DNA of 32,835 bases from Candidatus Nealsoniibacteriota bacterium (GCA_030700195.1 JAUYKD010000038.1:1-32835); one strand, 5' to 3'; shown: positions 7,303 to 14,996, numbered from the stretch's first letter. Notes: generated from the letters alone by a model not told the origin. Program-made: numbers and translations.

Positions 7303-8367
7303 ATGCAATTCCCAATTTTCAAAACTAAAATCAAAGGAATAACCAAAAAATTCAACCTGAACAATCCTGAAGAGAGAAGAAAGTATTTTGAATTGAAAGC
7401 AGGCAAGGAAATTAAAAAGCTTAGGGATTATCTAAAGAAGGGTAATACTTTTATAGTTTATCTTTTAGGAAAGAAGAATTCAGGCAAAGGGACTTACTCC
7501 AAGATGTTTGCTGAAATGGTTGATGCGGAGAAAATTGAGCATTTTTCAATAGGCGATATGATTAGGGTGATTGATAAAGAGCTTCAAGACGGCAAAAAAA
7601 GAAAAGAGCTCTTTAGTTTCTTGGAGAAAAATTATCGGGGGGCTCGTTCAATCAAGCAGATAGAAGAGCTTCTTAATAAAAGAAGCACCTCAGCTCCTCT
7701 TTTGCCCACAGAACTGATTTTAATTTTACTTAAAAGGGAAATCGGCAAAAGGAAAAAGAAAACTATTTTTATCGACGGTTTTCCAAGGGATTTGGACCAG
7801 CTGAATTTTACTTTGTTTTTTCGTGATCTTATCGGCTATCGAGACGACCAGGATGTTTTTGTTTTGCTTGACGTTCCCGAAGCTGTGATTGACGAAAGGA
7901 TAAAGCACCGGAGGGTTTGTCCTGCCTGTCAGACCTCAAGAAACCTAAAGCTTTTGCCGACTTCAAAGGTTGGGTATGACGAAAAGAAAAAGGAATTTTC
8001 TTTAATGTGCGACAATCCAAAGTGCTCTGGCCCGAAAATGGCTCCTAAAGAAGGAGACGACAAGGGGATTAAGCCGATTAAGGCGCGGCTGATGAAGGAC
8101 GAAGAGCTGATTAAGCAGGCCGCTTCTCTCTACGGCATTCCCAAAGTATTTTTAAGAAATTCTGTTCCAAAGAGTTTGGCCGGAGAATATGTTGATGATT
8201 ACGAGCTTACTCCCGAGTACTGCTATCAATGGGACGGTAAAAAGGTTTTGATTAAAGAAAAAAACTGGGTAATTCCGGACGATGAAGGAAGGCCGTCTTA
8301 CAGCTTACTGGCTCCTCCGGTAGTTGTTTCTTTATTCAAGCAACTCGTTGAGATTTTGAATCTTTAA
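7303..8367 (+). CDS. Adenylate kinase-like nucleoside monophosphate kinase with zinc-binding LID
   Basis: A 354-residue protein, much longer than adenylate kinase (about 215). A basic N-terminal extension (1-48) precedes the P-loop GKKNSGKGT (56-64). The nucleotide-binding signature FIDGFPRDLDQLNF and the LID start RRVCPACQ follow. A later CDNPKC supplies the second cysteine pair, so the LID is probably held by zinc. The long C-terminal part after the LID (about 100 residues) is unusual. A second adenylate kinase gene lies next to secY at 25469, so this one may act on another nucleotide or have a regulatory role. Confidence 0.85.
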   Translation: MQFPIFKTKIKGITKKFNLNNPEERRKYFELKAGKEIKKLRDYLKKGNTFIVYLLGKKNSGKGTYSKMFAEMVDAEKIEHFSIGDMIRVIDKELQDGKKRKELFSFLEKNYRGARSIKQIEELLNKRSTSAPLLPTELILILLKREIGKRKKKTIFIDGFPRDLDQLNFTLFFRDLIGYRDDQDVFVLLDVPEAVIDERIKHRRVCPACQTSRNLKLLPTSKVGYDEKKKEFSLMCDNPKCSGPKMAPKEGDDKGIKPIKARLMKDEELIKQAASLYGIPKVFLRNSVPKSLAGEYVDDYELTPEYCYQWDGKKVLIKEKNWVIPDDEGRPSYSLLAPPVVVSLFKQLVEILNL

Positions 8368-8371
8368 AATG

Positions 8372-8442
8372 TCGGGCTGTGGGGGATCGAACCCCATTCA
8401 CAGGACCCCCAGCCCTGCATAATACCAATATACGACAGCCCG
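8372..8442 (-). tRNA. tRNA-Pro, anticodon GGG
   Basis: Read on the minus strand this 71-base segment folds as a cloverleaf. The acceptor stem CGGGCTG/CAGCCCG has the C1-G72 pair and A73 discriminator typical of proline tRNA. The D-loop contains GG. The anticodon arm is CAGGG, loop CTGGGGG, TCCTG, giving anticodon GGG. The T-arm is TGGGG, TTCGATC, CCCCA. The 3' CCA is not encoded, so it must be added enzymatically. The D-stem is weak and position 9 is C, both slightly unusual. Confidence 0.9.
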
Positions 8443-8454
8443 CGAATTATTTAC

Positions 8455-8525
8455 CGAGTCCCGCGTAGCGGCAATGAGATAAATCTCATTTTGAACTTCA
8501 CTGCAGTTCGTTGGTTGAAGGTAGA
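8455..8525. repeat. Family II palindromic element, nested or degenerate
   Basis: ACCGAGTCCCGCGTAGCGG, the hairpin AATGAGAT/ATCTCATT and a second half (GAACTTC, CTGCAG, GTTGGTTGAAGGT) appear in sequence. It looks like one element inserted into or fused with another, just downstream of rpmB. Confidence 0.65.
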
Positions 8526-8538
8526 AGATGAGGTTCGC

Positions 8539-8730
8539 TCATCGCCTTCTTTTACTCATTGCCTTGATGCATTTGGTGCAGGCCTTGATCCGTTTACCGG
8601 ACGACAAACGCACCCATTGGAGATTCGGGTGTTTTCTTGTTTTAACGGTTGGATTGTATTTTCCTCTTAGTTTTTTTAGTTTCCAAACCATTCTGCCTTT
8701 TTTGTCGCAAATTGCGCATTGTCTGCTCAT
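8539..8730 (-). CDS. rpmB: 50S ribosomal protein L28
   Basis: A 63-residue large-subunit protein beginning MSRQCAICDKKG and containing GKYNPTVKTRKHPNLQWVRL and the basic end KAMSKRRR. The two CxxC pairs (CAIC, CTKC) mark the zinc-binding form. I took the start at 8730 instead of the longer frame from 8748 because family members begin at this Met and the promoter lies inside the longer version. The gene is transcribed divergently from the M50 protease gene, with only 24 bases between the two starts. Confidence 0.93.
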   Translation of the reverse strand: MSRQCAICDKKGRMVWKLKKLRGKYNPTVKTRKHPNLQWVRLSSGKRIKACTKCIKAMSKRRR

Positions 8731-8738
8731 ACAAAGAT

Positions 8739-8767
8739 ATGCTACCATAAAAGTATGTCGTTGACAA
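8739..8767 (-). promoter_or_regulatory. rpmB promoter
   Basis: On the minus strand TTGTCA (8767-8762), a 17-base spacer and TAGCAT (8744-8739) preceded by TGG. The ATG begins 8 bases after the -10. The promoter overlaps the start of the M50 protease gene on the other strand. Confidence 0.7.
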
Positions 8768-9363
8768 TCTTTTCTTTAATCGTTTTGCTTTTTTCAATAA
8801 TACTTCATGAAATAGCTCATGGCAGCATGGCTTTACGTCTGGGCGACAGCACGGCCAAGCATGCGGGACGGCTAACTCTGAATCCTTTAAAACACATTGA
8901 TCTTTTCGGCACGATTATTCTGCCGTTTCTTTTGGTTATTATACGCAGCCCTTTTATTATCGGCTGGGCAAAGCCGGTGCCCGTTAATCCATATAATTTG
9001 CGCGACCCTAAATGGGGTATGTTAAAAGTATCTTTAGCCGGTCCAAGCGTTAATTTTTTACTGGCGATAATTTTTGGTTTGATAATAAGATTTGTTCCCT
9101 TGCCAGAAGCTCTAGCGTCTTTTTTTGGCATAATCGTTTTTTATAATTTTTTATTAGGAATTTTTAACTTAATTCCCATTCCACCGCTTGATGGCTCTCA
9201 TATTCTTTTTGCTTTTTTATCAGACAGGTTTAATAATCTTAAGGTGTTTTTGTCGCAGTATGGTATTTTCATCTTTATTTTCTTTTTGTTTTTCGGCTGG
9301 CTTGATATTATTTTTCAAGGAGCGGCCATTCTTTTTTATTTGACTACCAGCCAGCCGTTTTAA
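8755..9363 (+). CDS. M50 family site-2-type metalloprotease
   Basis: An intramembrane zinc protease of 202 residues. It has the active-site motif HEIAH (about residues 18-22), the loop GWAKPVPVNPYNLRDPKWGM, and the second metal-ligand motif NLIPIPPLDGSHI with its Asp, typical of the compact M50B group. Several membrane segments flank these motifs. The Met at 8755 matches the family N-terminus and has an extended -10 (TGCTACCAT) ending 6 bases upstream, so the transcript is probably leaderless. Substrates are unknown; site-2 proteases usually cut membrane-bound regulators. Confidence 0.88.
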   Translation: MSLTIFSLIVLLFSIILHEIAHGSMALRLGDSTAKHAGRLTLNPLKHIDLFGTIILPFLLVIIRSPFIIGWAKPVPVNPYNLRDPKWGMLKVSLAGPSVNFLLAIIFGLIIRFVPLPEALASFFGIIVFYNFLLGIFNLIPIPPLDGSHILFAFLSDRFNNLKVFLSQYGIFIFIFFLFFGWLDIIFQGAAILFYLTTSQPF

Positions 9364-9403
9364 ATTTAATTGACTTTAACTTTAATCTCTGATAAGTTTG
9401 GGA

Positions 9404-9428
9404 TATAATGCCCACCATTCATCAACTA
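9404..9428 (+). pseudogene. Relic copy of the rpsL 5' end
   Basis: ATGCCCACCATTCATCAAC (from 9408) encodes MPTIHQL, exactly the start of S12, and differs from the real rpsL start at 9587 only at synonymous positions. A TATAAT overlaps its ATG. After seven codons it is cut by a palindromic element. It marks the original rpsL start or a recombination scar. Confidence 0.7.
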
Positions 9429-9534
9429 CCGAGTTCCGCGTAGCGGGACGAAGGTGGAAAAGAGGGCGAAGTCCTCTTTGACTTTAACCGAGTCCCGCAT
9501 AGCGGAACGAAGGTTCAAAGAATTTTATTCTTTT
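9428..9534. repeat. Two family II element copies upstream of rpsL
   Basis: Copy one: ACCGAG, the hairpin GTTCCGC/GCGGGAC, CGAAGGT (9428-9455), then AGAGG/CCTCT. Copy two: AACCGAG, a CCCGC/GCGG hairpin, CGAAGGTT (9486-9515), then AAAGAAT/ATTCTTT. The closing stems ACC/GGT and AACC/GGTT pair. Confidence 0.8.
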
Positions 9535-9570
9535 CTATTTTCGCTAACGCTCGATTGTAGATGAATTTCA

Positions 9571-9584
9571 TATAATCATATAAT
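9571..9584 (+). promoter_or_regulatory. rpsL -10 region
   Basis: Two TATAAT boxes (9571-9576 and 9579-9584) lie 10 and 2 bases before the rpsL ATG. The first would give a nearly leaderless str-operon mRNA. No clear -35 is seen. Confidence 0.5.
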
Positions 9585-9586
9585 TT

Positions 9587-9997
9587 ATGCCAACCATTCA
9601 TCAATTGCTCAAAAAAGGAAGAAAGAAAACAAAAAAGCGCACCGGAGCGCCGGCTTTAGAATTTGGATTCAATGTTTTAAAAAACAGGCCCAAAAACTAC
9701 CCATCTCCTTTTAAAAGGGGAGTTTGCTTGAAAGTATTTACCGCCACCCCCAAAAAACCGAACTCGGCTTTGAGAAAAGTTGCCAGAGTAAGAATTACCA
9801 ATGGCATGGAAGTCACCGCTTACATTCCGGGAGAAGGCCATAATTTGCAGGAACACTCAATTGTTATGATAAGGGGAGGCAGAGTCAAGGATTTGCCCGG
9901 AGTCAGATACCATATTGTCAGAGGAGTATTGGATACAGCCGGGGTTGAAGGAAGAAAACAGGAAAGAAGTAAATATGGAGTTAAGAGACCAAGTTAA
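9587..9997 (+). CDS. rpsL: 30S ribosomal protein S12
   Basis: A decoding-centre protein of 136 residues. The loop TPKKPNSALRKVARVRI and the segment GGRVKDLPGVRYH contain the lysines contacting the A site. GEGHNLQEHS is also standard. An extra segment after PALE (about 13 residues longer than the E. coli protein) is the insertion seen in Gram-positive type S12. It starts the str operon: rpsG follows after 4 bases and fusA after 6 more. No ribosome binding site is visible; the leader is AT only. Confidence 0.96.
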   Translation: MPTIHQLLKKGRKKTKKRTGAPALEFGFNVLKNRPKNYPSPFKRGVCLKVFTATPKKPNSALRKVARVRITNGMEVTAYIPGEGHNLQEHSIVMIRGGRVKDLPGVRYHIVRGVLDTAGVEGRKQERSKYGVKRPS

Positions 9998-10001
9998 ATA
10001 C

Positions 10002-10466
10002 ATGGCAAGAAAAAAAACAAAAAGAGAAATAGCTCCCGATTCAGTTTACAACAGCGTTGTTATTGCTAAATTTATAAACCACATTATGAAGCGTGGTAAA
10101 AAAACCATTGCCCAAAAAATCGTTTACAAAGCATTGGACATTATCCAAGAAAAAACCAAGAAAGACCCTTTGGAAACTTTTGAGAAAGCTATTCAGAATG
10201 CTTCTCCTTTACTTGAGGTAAAACCCAAAAGAGTCGGAGGAGCAACTTATCAGGTGCCCAGGGAGGTCAGAGGAGACAGAAAATTGACTTTAGCCATTAG
10301 ATGGATTATTAATGCGGCTAACTCCAAGAAAGGAAAGCCGATGAGGGAAAAGCTGGCCGAAGAATTGATTCTGGCCGCGAAAAACGAGGGTTCAGCCATT
10401 AAAAAGAAAGAAGATACGCATCGCATGGCCGAAGCCAACAGGGCTTTCGCTCATTTCTCGTGGTAA
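10002..10466 (+). CDS. rpsG: 30S ribosomal protein S7
   Basis: A 154-residue protein that nucleates 30S head assembly. It begins MARKKTKREIAPDSVYNSV and contains INHIMKRGKKTIAQKI, VKPKRVGGATYQVPREV and HRMAEANRAFAHFSW, all hallmark S7 segments. I set the start at 10002; the frame is open upstream but the added residues are out-of-frame S12 coding sequence. It sits between rpsL and fusA as usual. Confidence 0.95.
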   Translation: MARKKTKREIAPDSVYNSVVIAKFINHIMKRGKKTIAQKIVYKALDIIQEKTKKDPLETFEKAIQNASPLLEVKPKRVGGATYQVPREVRGDRKLTLAIRWIINAANSKKGKPMREKLAEELILAAKNEGSAIKKKEDTHRMAEANRAFAHFSW

Positions 10467-10472
10467 TAATTT

Positions 10473-12563
10473 ATGCCCAGAAAATATCCGATAGAAAGAG
10501 TCAGAGATATCGGCATCATTGCTCACATTGATGCAGGGAAAACAACCTTTACTGAAAGGGTTCTTTTCTATACGGGCATTTCTCATAAAATTGGGGAAGT
10601 GCACGAAGGAAAAGCAATTATGGATTGGATGGTTCAGGAAAGGGAAAGAGGAATTACCATAACTTCAGCCGCTACGACGTGTTTTTGGAAGGCTGAAGGG
10701 GGAGAGGAACATAGAATCAATATTATAGATACCCCGGGCCATATTGATTTTACAGCCGAAGTTCAAAGATCTTTAAGAGTGCTTGATGGAGCGGTTGTTT
10801 TGTTTGACGGGGTGGCCGGGGTTGAGCCGCAATCAGAAACAGTCTGGCACCAGGCCGATAAATTCAAGGTTCCCCGTATTTGCTTTATTAATAAACTGGA
10901 TCGTCTCGGAGCTTCTTTTGAAAAAAGCTTGGATTCAATCTTGGAGAAGCTGACGCCCAACGCTCTGGCCATACAGCTGCCCATCGGGGCTGAAGACAAG
11001 TTTGAGGGTGTGATTGATTTGCTGAAAATGAAGGCTTTAAAGTTTGAAGGCGAGTCAGGAGAACAAACCAAGGAAGAAGAAATTCCCTCCGATCTTTTAG
11101 AAAAAGCTAAAGAATGGCGGGAGAAGATGGTTGAAAGAATAGCCGCGGAAGATGAAGAGCTTCTGGAAGATTATTTAGCTAAAAAAGAAATTTCAGTAGA
11201 CGCTTTGCAAAAAGCTTTAAGAGAAGCCGCGCTTGATTATCGGCTTGTTCCGGTTTTGTGCGGCTCTGCCCTAAAAAATAAAGGAGTACAGCAAGTGCTT
11301 GATGCAGTAGTTTATTATTTGCCCAGCCCGATTGATACGCCTCCCATCAAGGGGATTGATTTGAAAACAGGCAAGGGAATAGAAAGAAAGGCGGATGATA
11401 ACGAGTTGTTTTCAGCTTTGGCTTTTAAGGTGGCTACTGATCCGTACGTCGGGACTCTGACTTATTTCAGAGTTTATTCAGGAACTTTAAAAAAGGGATC
11501 TTATGTTTTAAATTCAACCACCGGAGAAAAAGAAAGAATTGGCCGTATTTTAAGAATGCATGCTCAAGAGAGGGAAGAGGTGGAAGAGCTGTATACCGGA
11601 GACATTGCAGCTACGGTCGGACTTAAAAACACTTCAACCGGACACACGATGTGCGATGAAAAAGAGCCGATTATTCTTGAAAAAATTGTCTTTCCTGAGC
11701 CGGTTATTTCTATCCGCATTGAACCGAAAACAAAAGCTGACCAAGAAAAAATGGGCTTTGCTTTGAAGCGTTTGGCTGATGAGGATCCGACCTTCAAAAT
11801 TAAATCTGATCCTGAGACAGGCGAAACCATAATTTCCGGAATGGGGGAGCTGCACTTGGAGATCATCGCCGATAGGATGAAAAGAGAGTTTAAGGTAGAG
11901 GCCTCTGTTGGCAAGCCGCAAGTAGCTTACAAAGAAACTATAAAACAGGAAACAGAAGCAGAAGGAAAATATATCAAGCAATCAGGGGGCAGGGGGCAGT
12001 ACGGCCATGTCTGGCTAAGAGTTTTGCCTAAAGAAAGGGGAGAAGGATTTGAGTTTGTTAATGAGATAAAAGGAGGAGTTATCCCGCAAGAATATATTTC
12101 AGCTATTGGTAAAGGGGTAAAAGAAGCCATGGACAAGGGCGTGGTGGCCGGTTATCCAATGGTTGATATGCAGGTTGTTTTGTTTGACGGTTCCTATCAC
12201 GAAGTTGACTCATCTGAAATAGCTTTTAAAATTGCCGGGGCCATGGCTTTGCAATCAGCCTGCAGAAAAGCCAAGCCGGTTTTGTTGGAGCCGATTATGA
12301 AACTTGAAGTTGTAATTCCTGAAAGCTTTTTTGGAGATACTATTGGTGATTTATCCTCAAAGCGCGGTAAGATTGAAGAAACAAAAGACCGGCTTAAGAT
12401 GAAGGTGATTGAGGCTAAAGTTCCTTTGTCTGAAATGTTCGGCTACGCAACTTCGCTCCGCTCGTTGACCGAAGGCAGAGGAAATTTTTCCATGGAGTTT
12501 GACTGCTATTCTGAAGTACCCAATAATATCGCTCAAGAAATAGTTGAAGGGAAGAGAAAATAA
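10473..12563 (+). CDS. fusA: Elongation factor G
   Basis: The translocase GTPase of 696 residues, normal length. G motifs are AHIDAGKTT (about 17-25), the switch region RERGITITSAA, DTPGH and NKLD. Domain II starts near residue 290. The domain IV tip includes GGRGQYGHVWL, and MFGYATSLRSLTEGRG lies near the C-terminus. It drives tRNA and mRNA movement and, with RRF, ribosome recycling. It is the third gene of the str operon. tuf does not follow directly; a small gene and a mobile element lie between. Confidence 0.97.
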   Translation: MPRKYPIERVRDIGIIAHIDAGKTTFTERVLFYTGISHKIGEVHEGKAIMDWMVQERERGITITSAATTCFWKAEGGEEHRINIIDTPGHIDFTAEVQRSLRVLDGAVVLFDGVAGVEPQSETVWHQADKFKVPRICFINKLDRLGASFEKSLDSILEKLTPNALAIQLPIGAEDKFEGVIDLLKMKALKFEGESGEQTKEEEIPSDLLEKAKEWREKMVERIAAEDEELLEDYLAKKEISVDALQKALREAALDYRLVPVLCGSALKNKGVQQVLDAVVYYLPSPIDTPPIKGIDLKTGKGIERKADDNELFSALAFKVATDPYVGTLTYFRVYSGTLKKGSYVLNSTTGEKERIGRILRMHAQEREEVEELYTGDIAATVGLKNTSTGHTMCDEKEPIILEKIVFPEPVISIRIEPKTKADQEKMGFALKRLADEDPTFKIKSDPETGETIISGMGELHLEIIADRMKREFKVEASVGKPQVAYKETIKQETEAEGKYIKQSGGRGQYGHVWLRVLPKERGEGFEFVNEIKGGVIPQEYISAIGKGVKEAMDKGVVAGYPMVDMQVVLFDGSYHEVDSSEIAFKIAGAMALQSACRKAKPVLLEPIMKLEVVIPESFFGDTIGDLSSKRGKIEETKDRLKMKVIEAKVPLSEMFGYATSLRSLTEGRGNFSMEFDCYSEVPNNIAQEIVEGKRK

Positions 12564-12649
12564 ATTCGCTAAGTTTCATAAAAGAAGGGCTTTTTTTTGT
12601 GATTTGATTATAGAAAGATTACGGATTTTTAGAGGCAAGTAATTTTTAG

Positions 12650-12678
12650 TTGACATGTTGATTTAGGCGGGGTAGGAT
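12650..12678 (+). promoter_or_regulatory. Promoter of the small Phd-like gene
   Basis: TTGACA (12650-12655), a 17-base spacer and TAGGAT (12673-12678). The start codon is 23 bases downstream. Confidence 0.75.
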
Positions 12679-12701
12679 AAGAAGGTAAACTTTATTGCTT
12701 A

Positions 12702-12902
12702 ATGGATTTAAATGAAATCAAAAAAATAATAGGGGAAGAAGGAGGAAAAATTATTGTTGTTGAGAACAACGAGCCGGTTTTGGTTATTGTTTCGTACAAC
12801 GACTATCAAAATAAAAAGCAAAAGCCGGAGAAAAAGACGGAGAATATTTTACCTAAGGAAGTAGAAGAAGAGGAGCTGAAGATAGAAGACTTGCCTTTCT
12901 AG
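12702..12902 (+). CDS. Small acidic protein, Phd/YefM-like N-terminus
   Basis: A 66-residue protein. The first half (MDLNEIKKIIGEEGGKIIVV, then NNEPVLVIVSYNDYQN) resembles the antitoxin-type Phd/YefM fold, where a strand-forming segment precedes a conserved Tyr. The second half is highly charged and acidic (EEEELKIEDLPF). No toxin gene follows; a family I element and tuf come next. It could be an orphan antitoxin-like regulator. Similar small proteins seem common in CPR genomes, but the function is unknown. Confidence 0.65.
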   Translation: MDLNEIKKIIGEEGGKIIVVENNEPVLVIVSYNDYQNKKQKPEKKTENILPKEVEEEELKIEDLPF

Positions 12903-12904
12903 TC

Positions 12905-13040
12905 TTGACCCCGTTAGAAGTCTTAGCCAGAAAAAATTATTTTAATTTTTTCTGCAAGGCATAACGAGGGTATAACTAAAAACAAAGGTTTATCTGAAAT
13001 TAGCTTTGTGATATATAAGACAGACTTCTAACGGGGTTGA
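12905..13040. mobile_element. Family I MITE-like element, copy A, with TTGA duplication
   Basis: The element 12909-13036 (128 bp) has perfect 14-bp terminal inverted repeats CCCCGTTAGAAGTC / GACTTCTAACGGGG. It is flanked by TTGA on both sides (12905-12908 and 13037-13040), a target site duplication. Inside is a perfect 11-bp AT-rich hairpin AGAAAAAATTA / TAATTTTTTCT. Near the right end TTATCT (12990) and TATATA (13012) resemble a promoter. The right TTGA also forms the -35 box of the tuf promoter. No coding capacity. Confidence 0.9.
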
Positions 13041-13065
13041 CAATTCTTTCCAAGTTTACTAAGAT
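13037..13065 (+). promoter_or_regulatory. tuf promoter
   Basis: TTGACA (13037-13042), a 17-base spacer and TAAGAT (13060-13065). The TTGA of the -35 is the duplicated target of the adjacent family I element, so the insertion kept this promoter intact. Confidence 0.8.
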
Positions 13066-13074
13066 AATAGCTAG

Positions 13075-13128
13075 TTGCCAAGTCCCGCGCAGCGGAACAA
13101 AGGCAAAGATGAGAACGAAATTCTCATC
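13075..13128. repeat. Family II palindromic element in the tuf leader
   Basis: TTGCC (13075-13079) pairs with GGCAA (13102-13106) around the hairpin GTCCCGC/GCGGAAC. GATGAGAA/TTCTCATC (13108-13128) follows. The 5-bp closing stem differs in sequence from other copies but is still complementary. It would be transcribed in the tuf leader. Confidence 0.82.
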
Positions 13129-13163
13129 GCTTGATAATAATTAATTAATAAGGAAAAAAACAT

Positions 13164-14363
13164 ATGGCCGAGAAAGAAAAGTTCATGAGGGTAAAGCCCC
13201 ACGTTAATGTAGGCACCATTGGTCACGTTGACCATGGAAAAACCACGCTTACCGCCGCTATCCTTCATATTTTAAATCTGAAGGGTTTTAAAGTTTCGGA
13301 GAAATCTGTAGACCAGATTGATTCAGCTCCGGAAGAAAAAGCAAGAGGGCTAACTATTTCTGTTTCTCATTTGGAATACGAAACCGAGAAAAGGCATTAT
13401 GCCCACATTGACTGTCCGGGTCACGCTGACTACATTAAAAATATGATTACCGGGGCGGCTCAAATGGACGGCGCTATTTTGGTAGTTTCAGCTCCAGACG
13501 GACCAATGCCTCAAACCAGAGAGCATATTCTTTTAGCCAGACAAGTTGGTTTGCCTTCAATTATTGTCTTTTTGAACAAATGCGATGCGGTAGACGACCC
13601 GGAAATTATTGACCTGGTTGAATCAGAAGTCAGGGAGCTTTTGAATAAATATAAGTTTCCCGGAGACAAAACTCCGATTATACGAGGTTCAGCCATAAAA
13701 GCGCTTGAAGCTAAATCAGCCGATGATGAAGCAGCTAAGTCAATTATGGATTTGGTTAAGGCTTTGGACGAATCAATTCCTGAACCGGTCAGGGAAATTG
13801 ACAAACCTTTCTTAATGGCTATTGAAGACGTTTTCTCAATTGAGGGTAGAGGAACAGTGGCTACGGGAAGAATAGAAAGGGGAATTGTTAAGTCTAACGA
13901 AGAAGTGGAATTAGTCGGTATTAAACCAACAGTTAAAACCACGGTTGTCAGTCTGGAAATGTTTAATAAGATTCTTGACGAAGGAAGAGCCGGAGACAAC
14001 GTTGGTGTTTTACTCAGAGGTCTAAAGAAAGAAGACGTTGAAAGAGGCCAGGTTTTAGCTAAAACAGGCACGATGACTCCTCACACTGAATTTGAGGGAG
14101 AGATATACGTTTTGACAAAAGAAGAAGGTGGCAGACATACGCCGTTTTTTCCCGGATACAAACCTCAATTTTATATAAGAACCACTGACGTTACGGGAGA
14201 CGTTACGTTGCCCGAAGGCACTGAAATGGTTATGCCCGGAGATACGGTTAATTTGAAAGTTAAGTTGATTGTTCCGGTGGCTTTACAAGAACAGCAAAGG
14301 TTTGCCATTAGAGAAGGAGGCAAGACAGTGGGAGCCGGAGTTGTCACAAAGATCATAAAATAA
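13164..14363 (+). CDS. tuf: Elongation factor Tu
   Basis: The GTPase that delivers aminoacyl-tRNA, 399 residues. It shows GHVDHGKTTL (G1), RGLTISVSHLEYET (switch I and following), DCPGHADY (G3), NKCD (G4) and SAIKALE (G5). Domains II and III follow with normal landmarks (GRGTVATGRIERG, and PFFPGYKPQFYIRTTDVTG). Unusually it is preceded by its own promoter and a long leader containing mobile elements, separating it from fusA. rpsJ follows after two tandem family II copies. Confidence 0.97.
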   Translation: MAEKEKFMRVKPHVNVGTIGHVDHGKTTLTAAILHILNLKGFKVSEKSVDQIDSAPEEKARGLTISVSHLEYETEKRHYAHIDCPGHADYIKNMITGAAQMDGAILVVSAPDGPMPQTREHILLARQVGLPSIIVFLNKCDAVDDPEIIDLVESEVRELLNKYKFPGDKTPIIRGSAIKALEAKSADDEAAKSIMDLVKALDESIPEPVREIDKPFLMAIEDVFSIEGRGTVATGRIERGIVKSNEEVELVGIKPTVKTTVVSLEMFNKILDEGRAGDNVGVLLRGLKKEDVERGQVLAKTGTMTPHTEFEGEIYVLTKEEGGRHTPFFPGYKPQFYIRTTDVTGDVTLPEGTEMVMPGDTVNLKVKLIVPVALQEQQRFAIREGGKTVGAGVVTKIIK

Positions 14364-14370
14364 TTTTAAT

Positions 14371-14474
14371 AGCGAGTCCGCCTGAGGCGGACGAAGCTTA
14401 AGATGAAATTTATTTCATCGCCCAGCGAGTCCCGCTTAGCGGGACGAAGCTGGAGATGAATCTTTAGATTCATC
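14371..14474. repeat. Two tandem family II elements between tuf and rpsJ
   Basis: Copy one: AGCGAG, hairpin GTCCGCC/GGCGGAC, CGAAGCT, then GATGAAAT/ATTTCATC. Copy two: CCAGCGAG, hairpin GTCCCGC/GCGGGAC, CGAAGCTGG (closing stem CCAGC/GCTGG, 14422-14452), then GATGAATC/GATTCATC (14455-14474). The closing pairs are AGC/GCT, not the commoner ACC/GGT, showing compensatory change. Confidence 0.88.
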
Positions 14475-14482
14475 GACTAAGA

Positions 14483-14824
14483 ATGCCTAAGAAAAAGACA
14501 GAATCAGTTGAAAATGAAGTTAGGCCTAAGATACGCATAAAGCTGAGGGCCTATGACCATAAGGTAATTGATAAGAGCGCTCGCGAGATATGTGAGACGG
14601 CTTTACGTTATGGGGTTGAAATTTCAGGTCCGGTACCTTTGCCAACGGAAATTCAGAAATACACGGTCAATCGGTCAAGTTTTATTCATAAAGATGCCAG
14701 AGAGCAGTTTGAAATGAGAATCCATAAAAGATTAATTGACATTTTAACTCCCAACAGCCGGGTGATAGATGCCTTAATGAACTTAACTCTGCCGGCCGGC
14801 GTAGATATTGAAATCAAAATGTAA
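14483..14824 (+). CDS. rpsJ: 30S ribosomal protein S10
   Basis: A 113-residue small-subunit head protein. Landmarks are KIRIKLRAYDHKVIDKSARE, GPVPLPTEIQKYTVNRSSF and HKDAREQFEMRIHKRLIDI. A short basic N-terminal tail (MPKKKTESVENEVRP) precedes the core. In most bacteria rpsJ leads the S10 operon. Here a terminator lies just behind it and a new promoter and leader precede rplC, so it appears to be transcribed with tuf. Confidence 0.95.
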   Translation: MPKKKTESVENEVRPKIRIKLRAYDHKVIDKSAREICETALRYGVEISGPVPLPTEIQKYTVNRSSFIHKDAREQFEMRIHKRLIDILTPNSRVIDALMNLTLPAGVDIEIKM

Positions 14825-14828
14825 ACAG

Positions 14829-14853
14829 AAAATCGCCAAAAGGGCGATTTTGG
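14829..14853 (+). terminator. Intrinsic terminator after rpsJ
   Basis: AAAATCGCC (14829-14837) pairs perfectly with GGCGATTTT (14843-14851). It separates tuf-rpsJ from the rplC operon. Confidence 0.85.
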
Positions 14854-14871
14854 TAAAATAAAATATGGGAT

Positions 14872-14900
14872 TTGACAGAGTTTGTGTATAATGTTAGATT
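14872..14900 (+). promoter_or_regulatory. Promoter of the rplC (S10/spc) operon
   Basis: TTGACA (14872-14877), a 17-base spacer and TAGATT (14895-14900) preceded by TGT. A perfect TATAAT at 14887-14892 is only 9 bases from the TTGACA, so it cannot use that -35 but might act alone. Transcription gives a leader of about 90 bases. Confidence 0.65.
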
Positions 14901-14918
14901 TATAGAAGGTTTAATAAC

Positions 14919-14990
14919 ATGTTTTTATTTACTTAAATAAGAAACATCAGTTAAATTGCCTCGGAGAACTGGGCAATGGCCCAGTTTTTG
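14919..14990 (+). promoter_or_regulatory. Attenuator-like leader of the rplC operon
   Basis: Hairpin one: ATGTTTTTATTTA with TAAATAAGAAACAT (one bulge). A perfect terminator hairpin follows, AACTGGGC (14967-14974) / GCCCAGTT (14979-14986), then five T residues, ending 7 bases before the rplC start. An alternative stem ATTGCC/GGCAAT (14955-14960/14972-14977), helped by CAGTT/AACTG, would break the terminator. This is the layout of transcription attenuation, perhaps by a ribosomal protein such as L4. The effector is not shown by the sequence. Confidence 0.6.
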
Positions 14991-14996
14991 ATTATA

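Noticed and set aside
8528..8764. Plus-strand 78-residue frame over rpmB
   Set aside because: It is the antisense shadow of L28, whose identity is clear on the minus strand.
9915..10001. Longer rpsG frame from 9915
   Set aside because: The added 29 residues are an out-of-frame reading of the rpsL end; S7 starts at MARKKTKREIAPDS.
12575..12600. Terminator after fusA (AAAAG AAGGG CTTTTTTTT)
   Set aside because: Only a 5-bp A/T-rich stem before the T run; possible but too weak to annotate.
13511..14071. Long minus-strand frame inside tuf
   Set aside because: A 186-codon antisense frame produced by codon bias of EF-Tu; low-complexity product, no start signals.
14872..14892. TTGACA and TATAAT pair before rplC as one promoter
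   Set aside because: The two perfect boxes are only 9 bases apart; the TTGACA fits TAGATT at 17 bases instead.
14976..14996. Earlier ATG for rplC at 14976
   Set aside because: It lies inside the leader terminator hairpin; the L3 family begins at the Met encoded at 14997.
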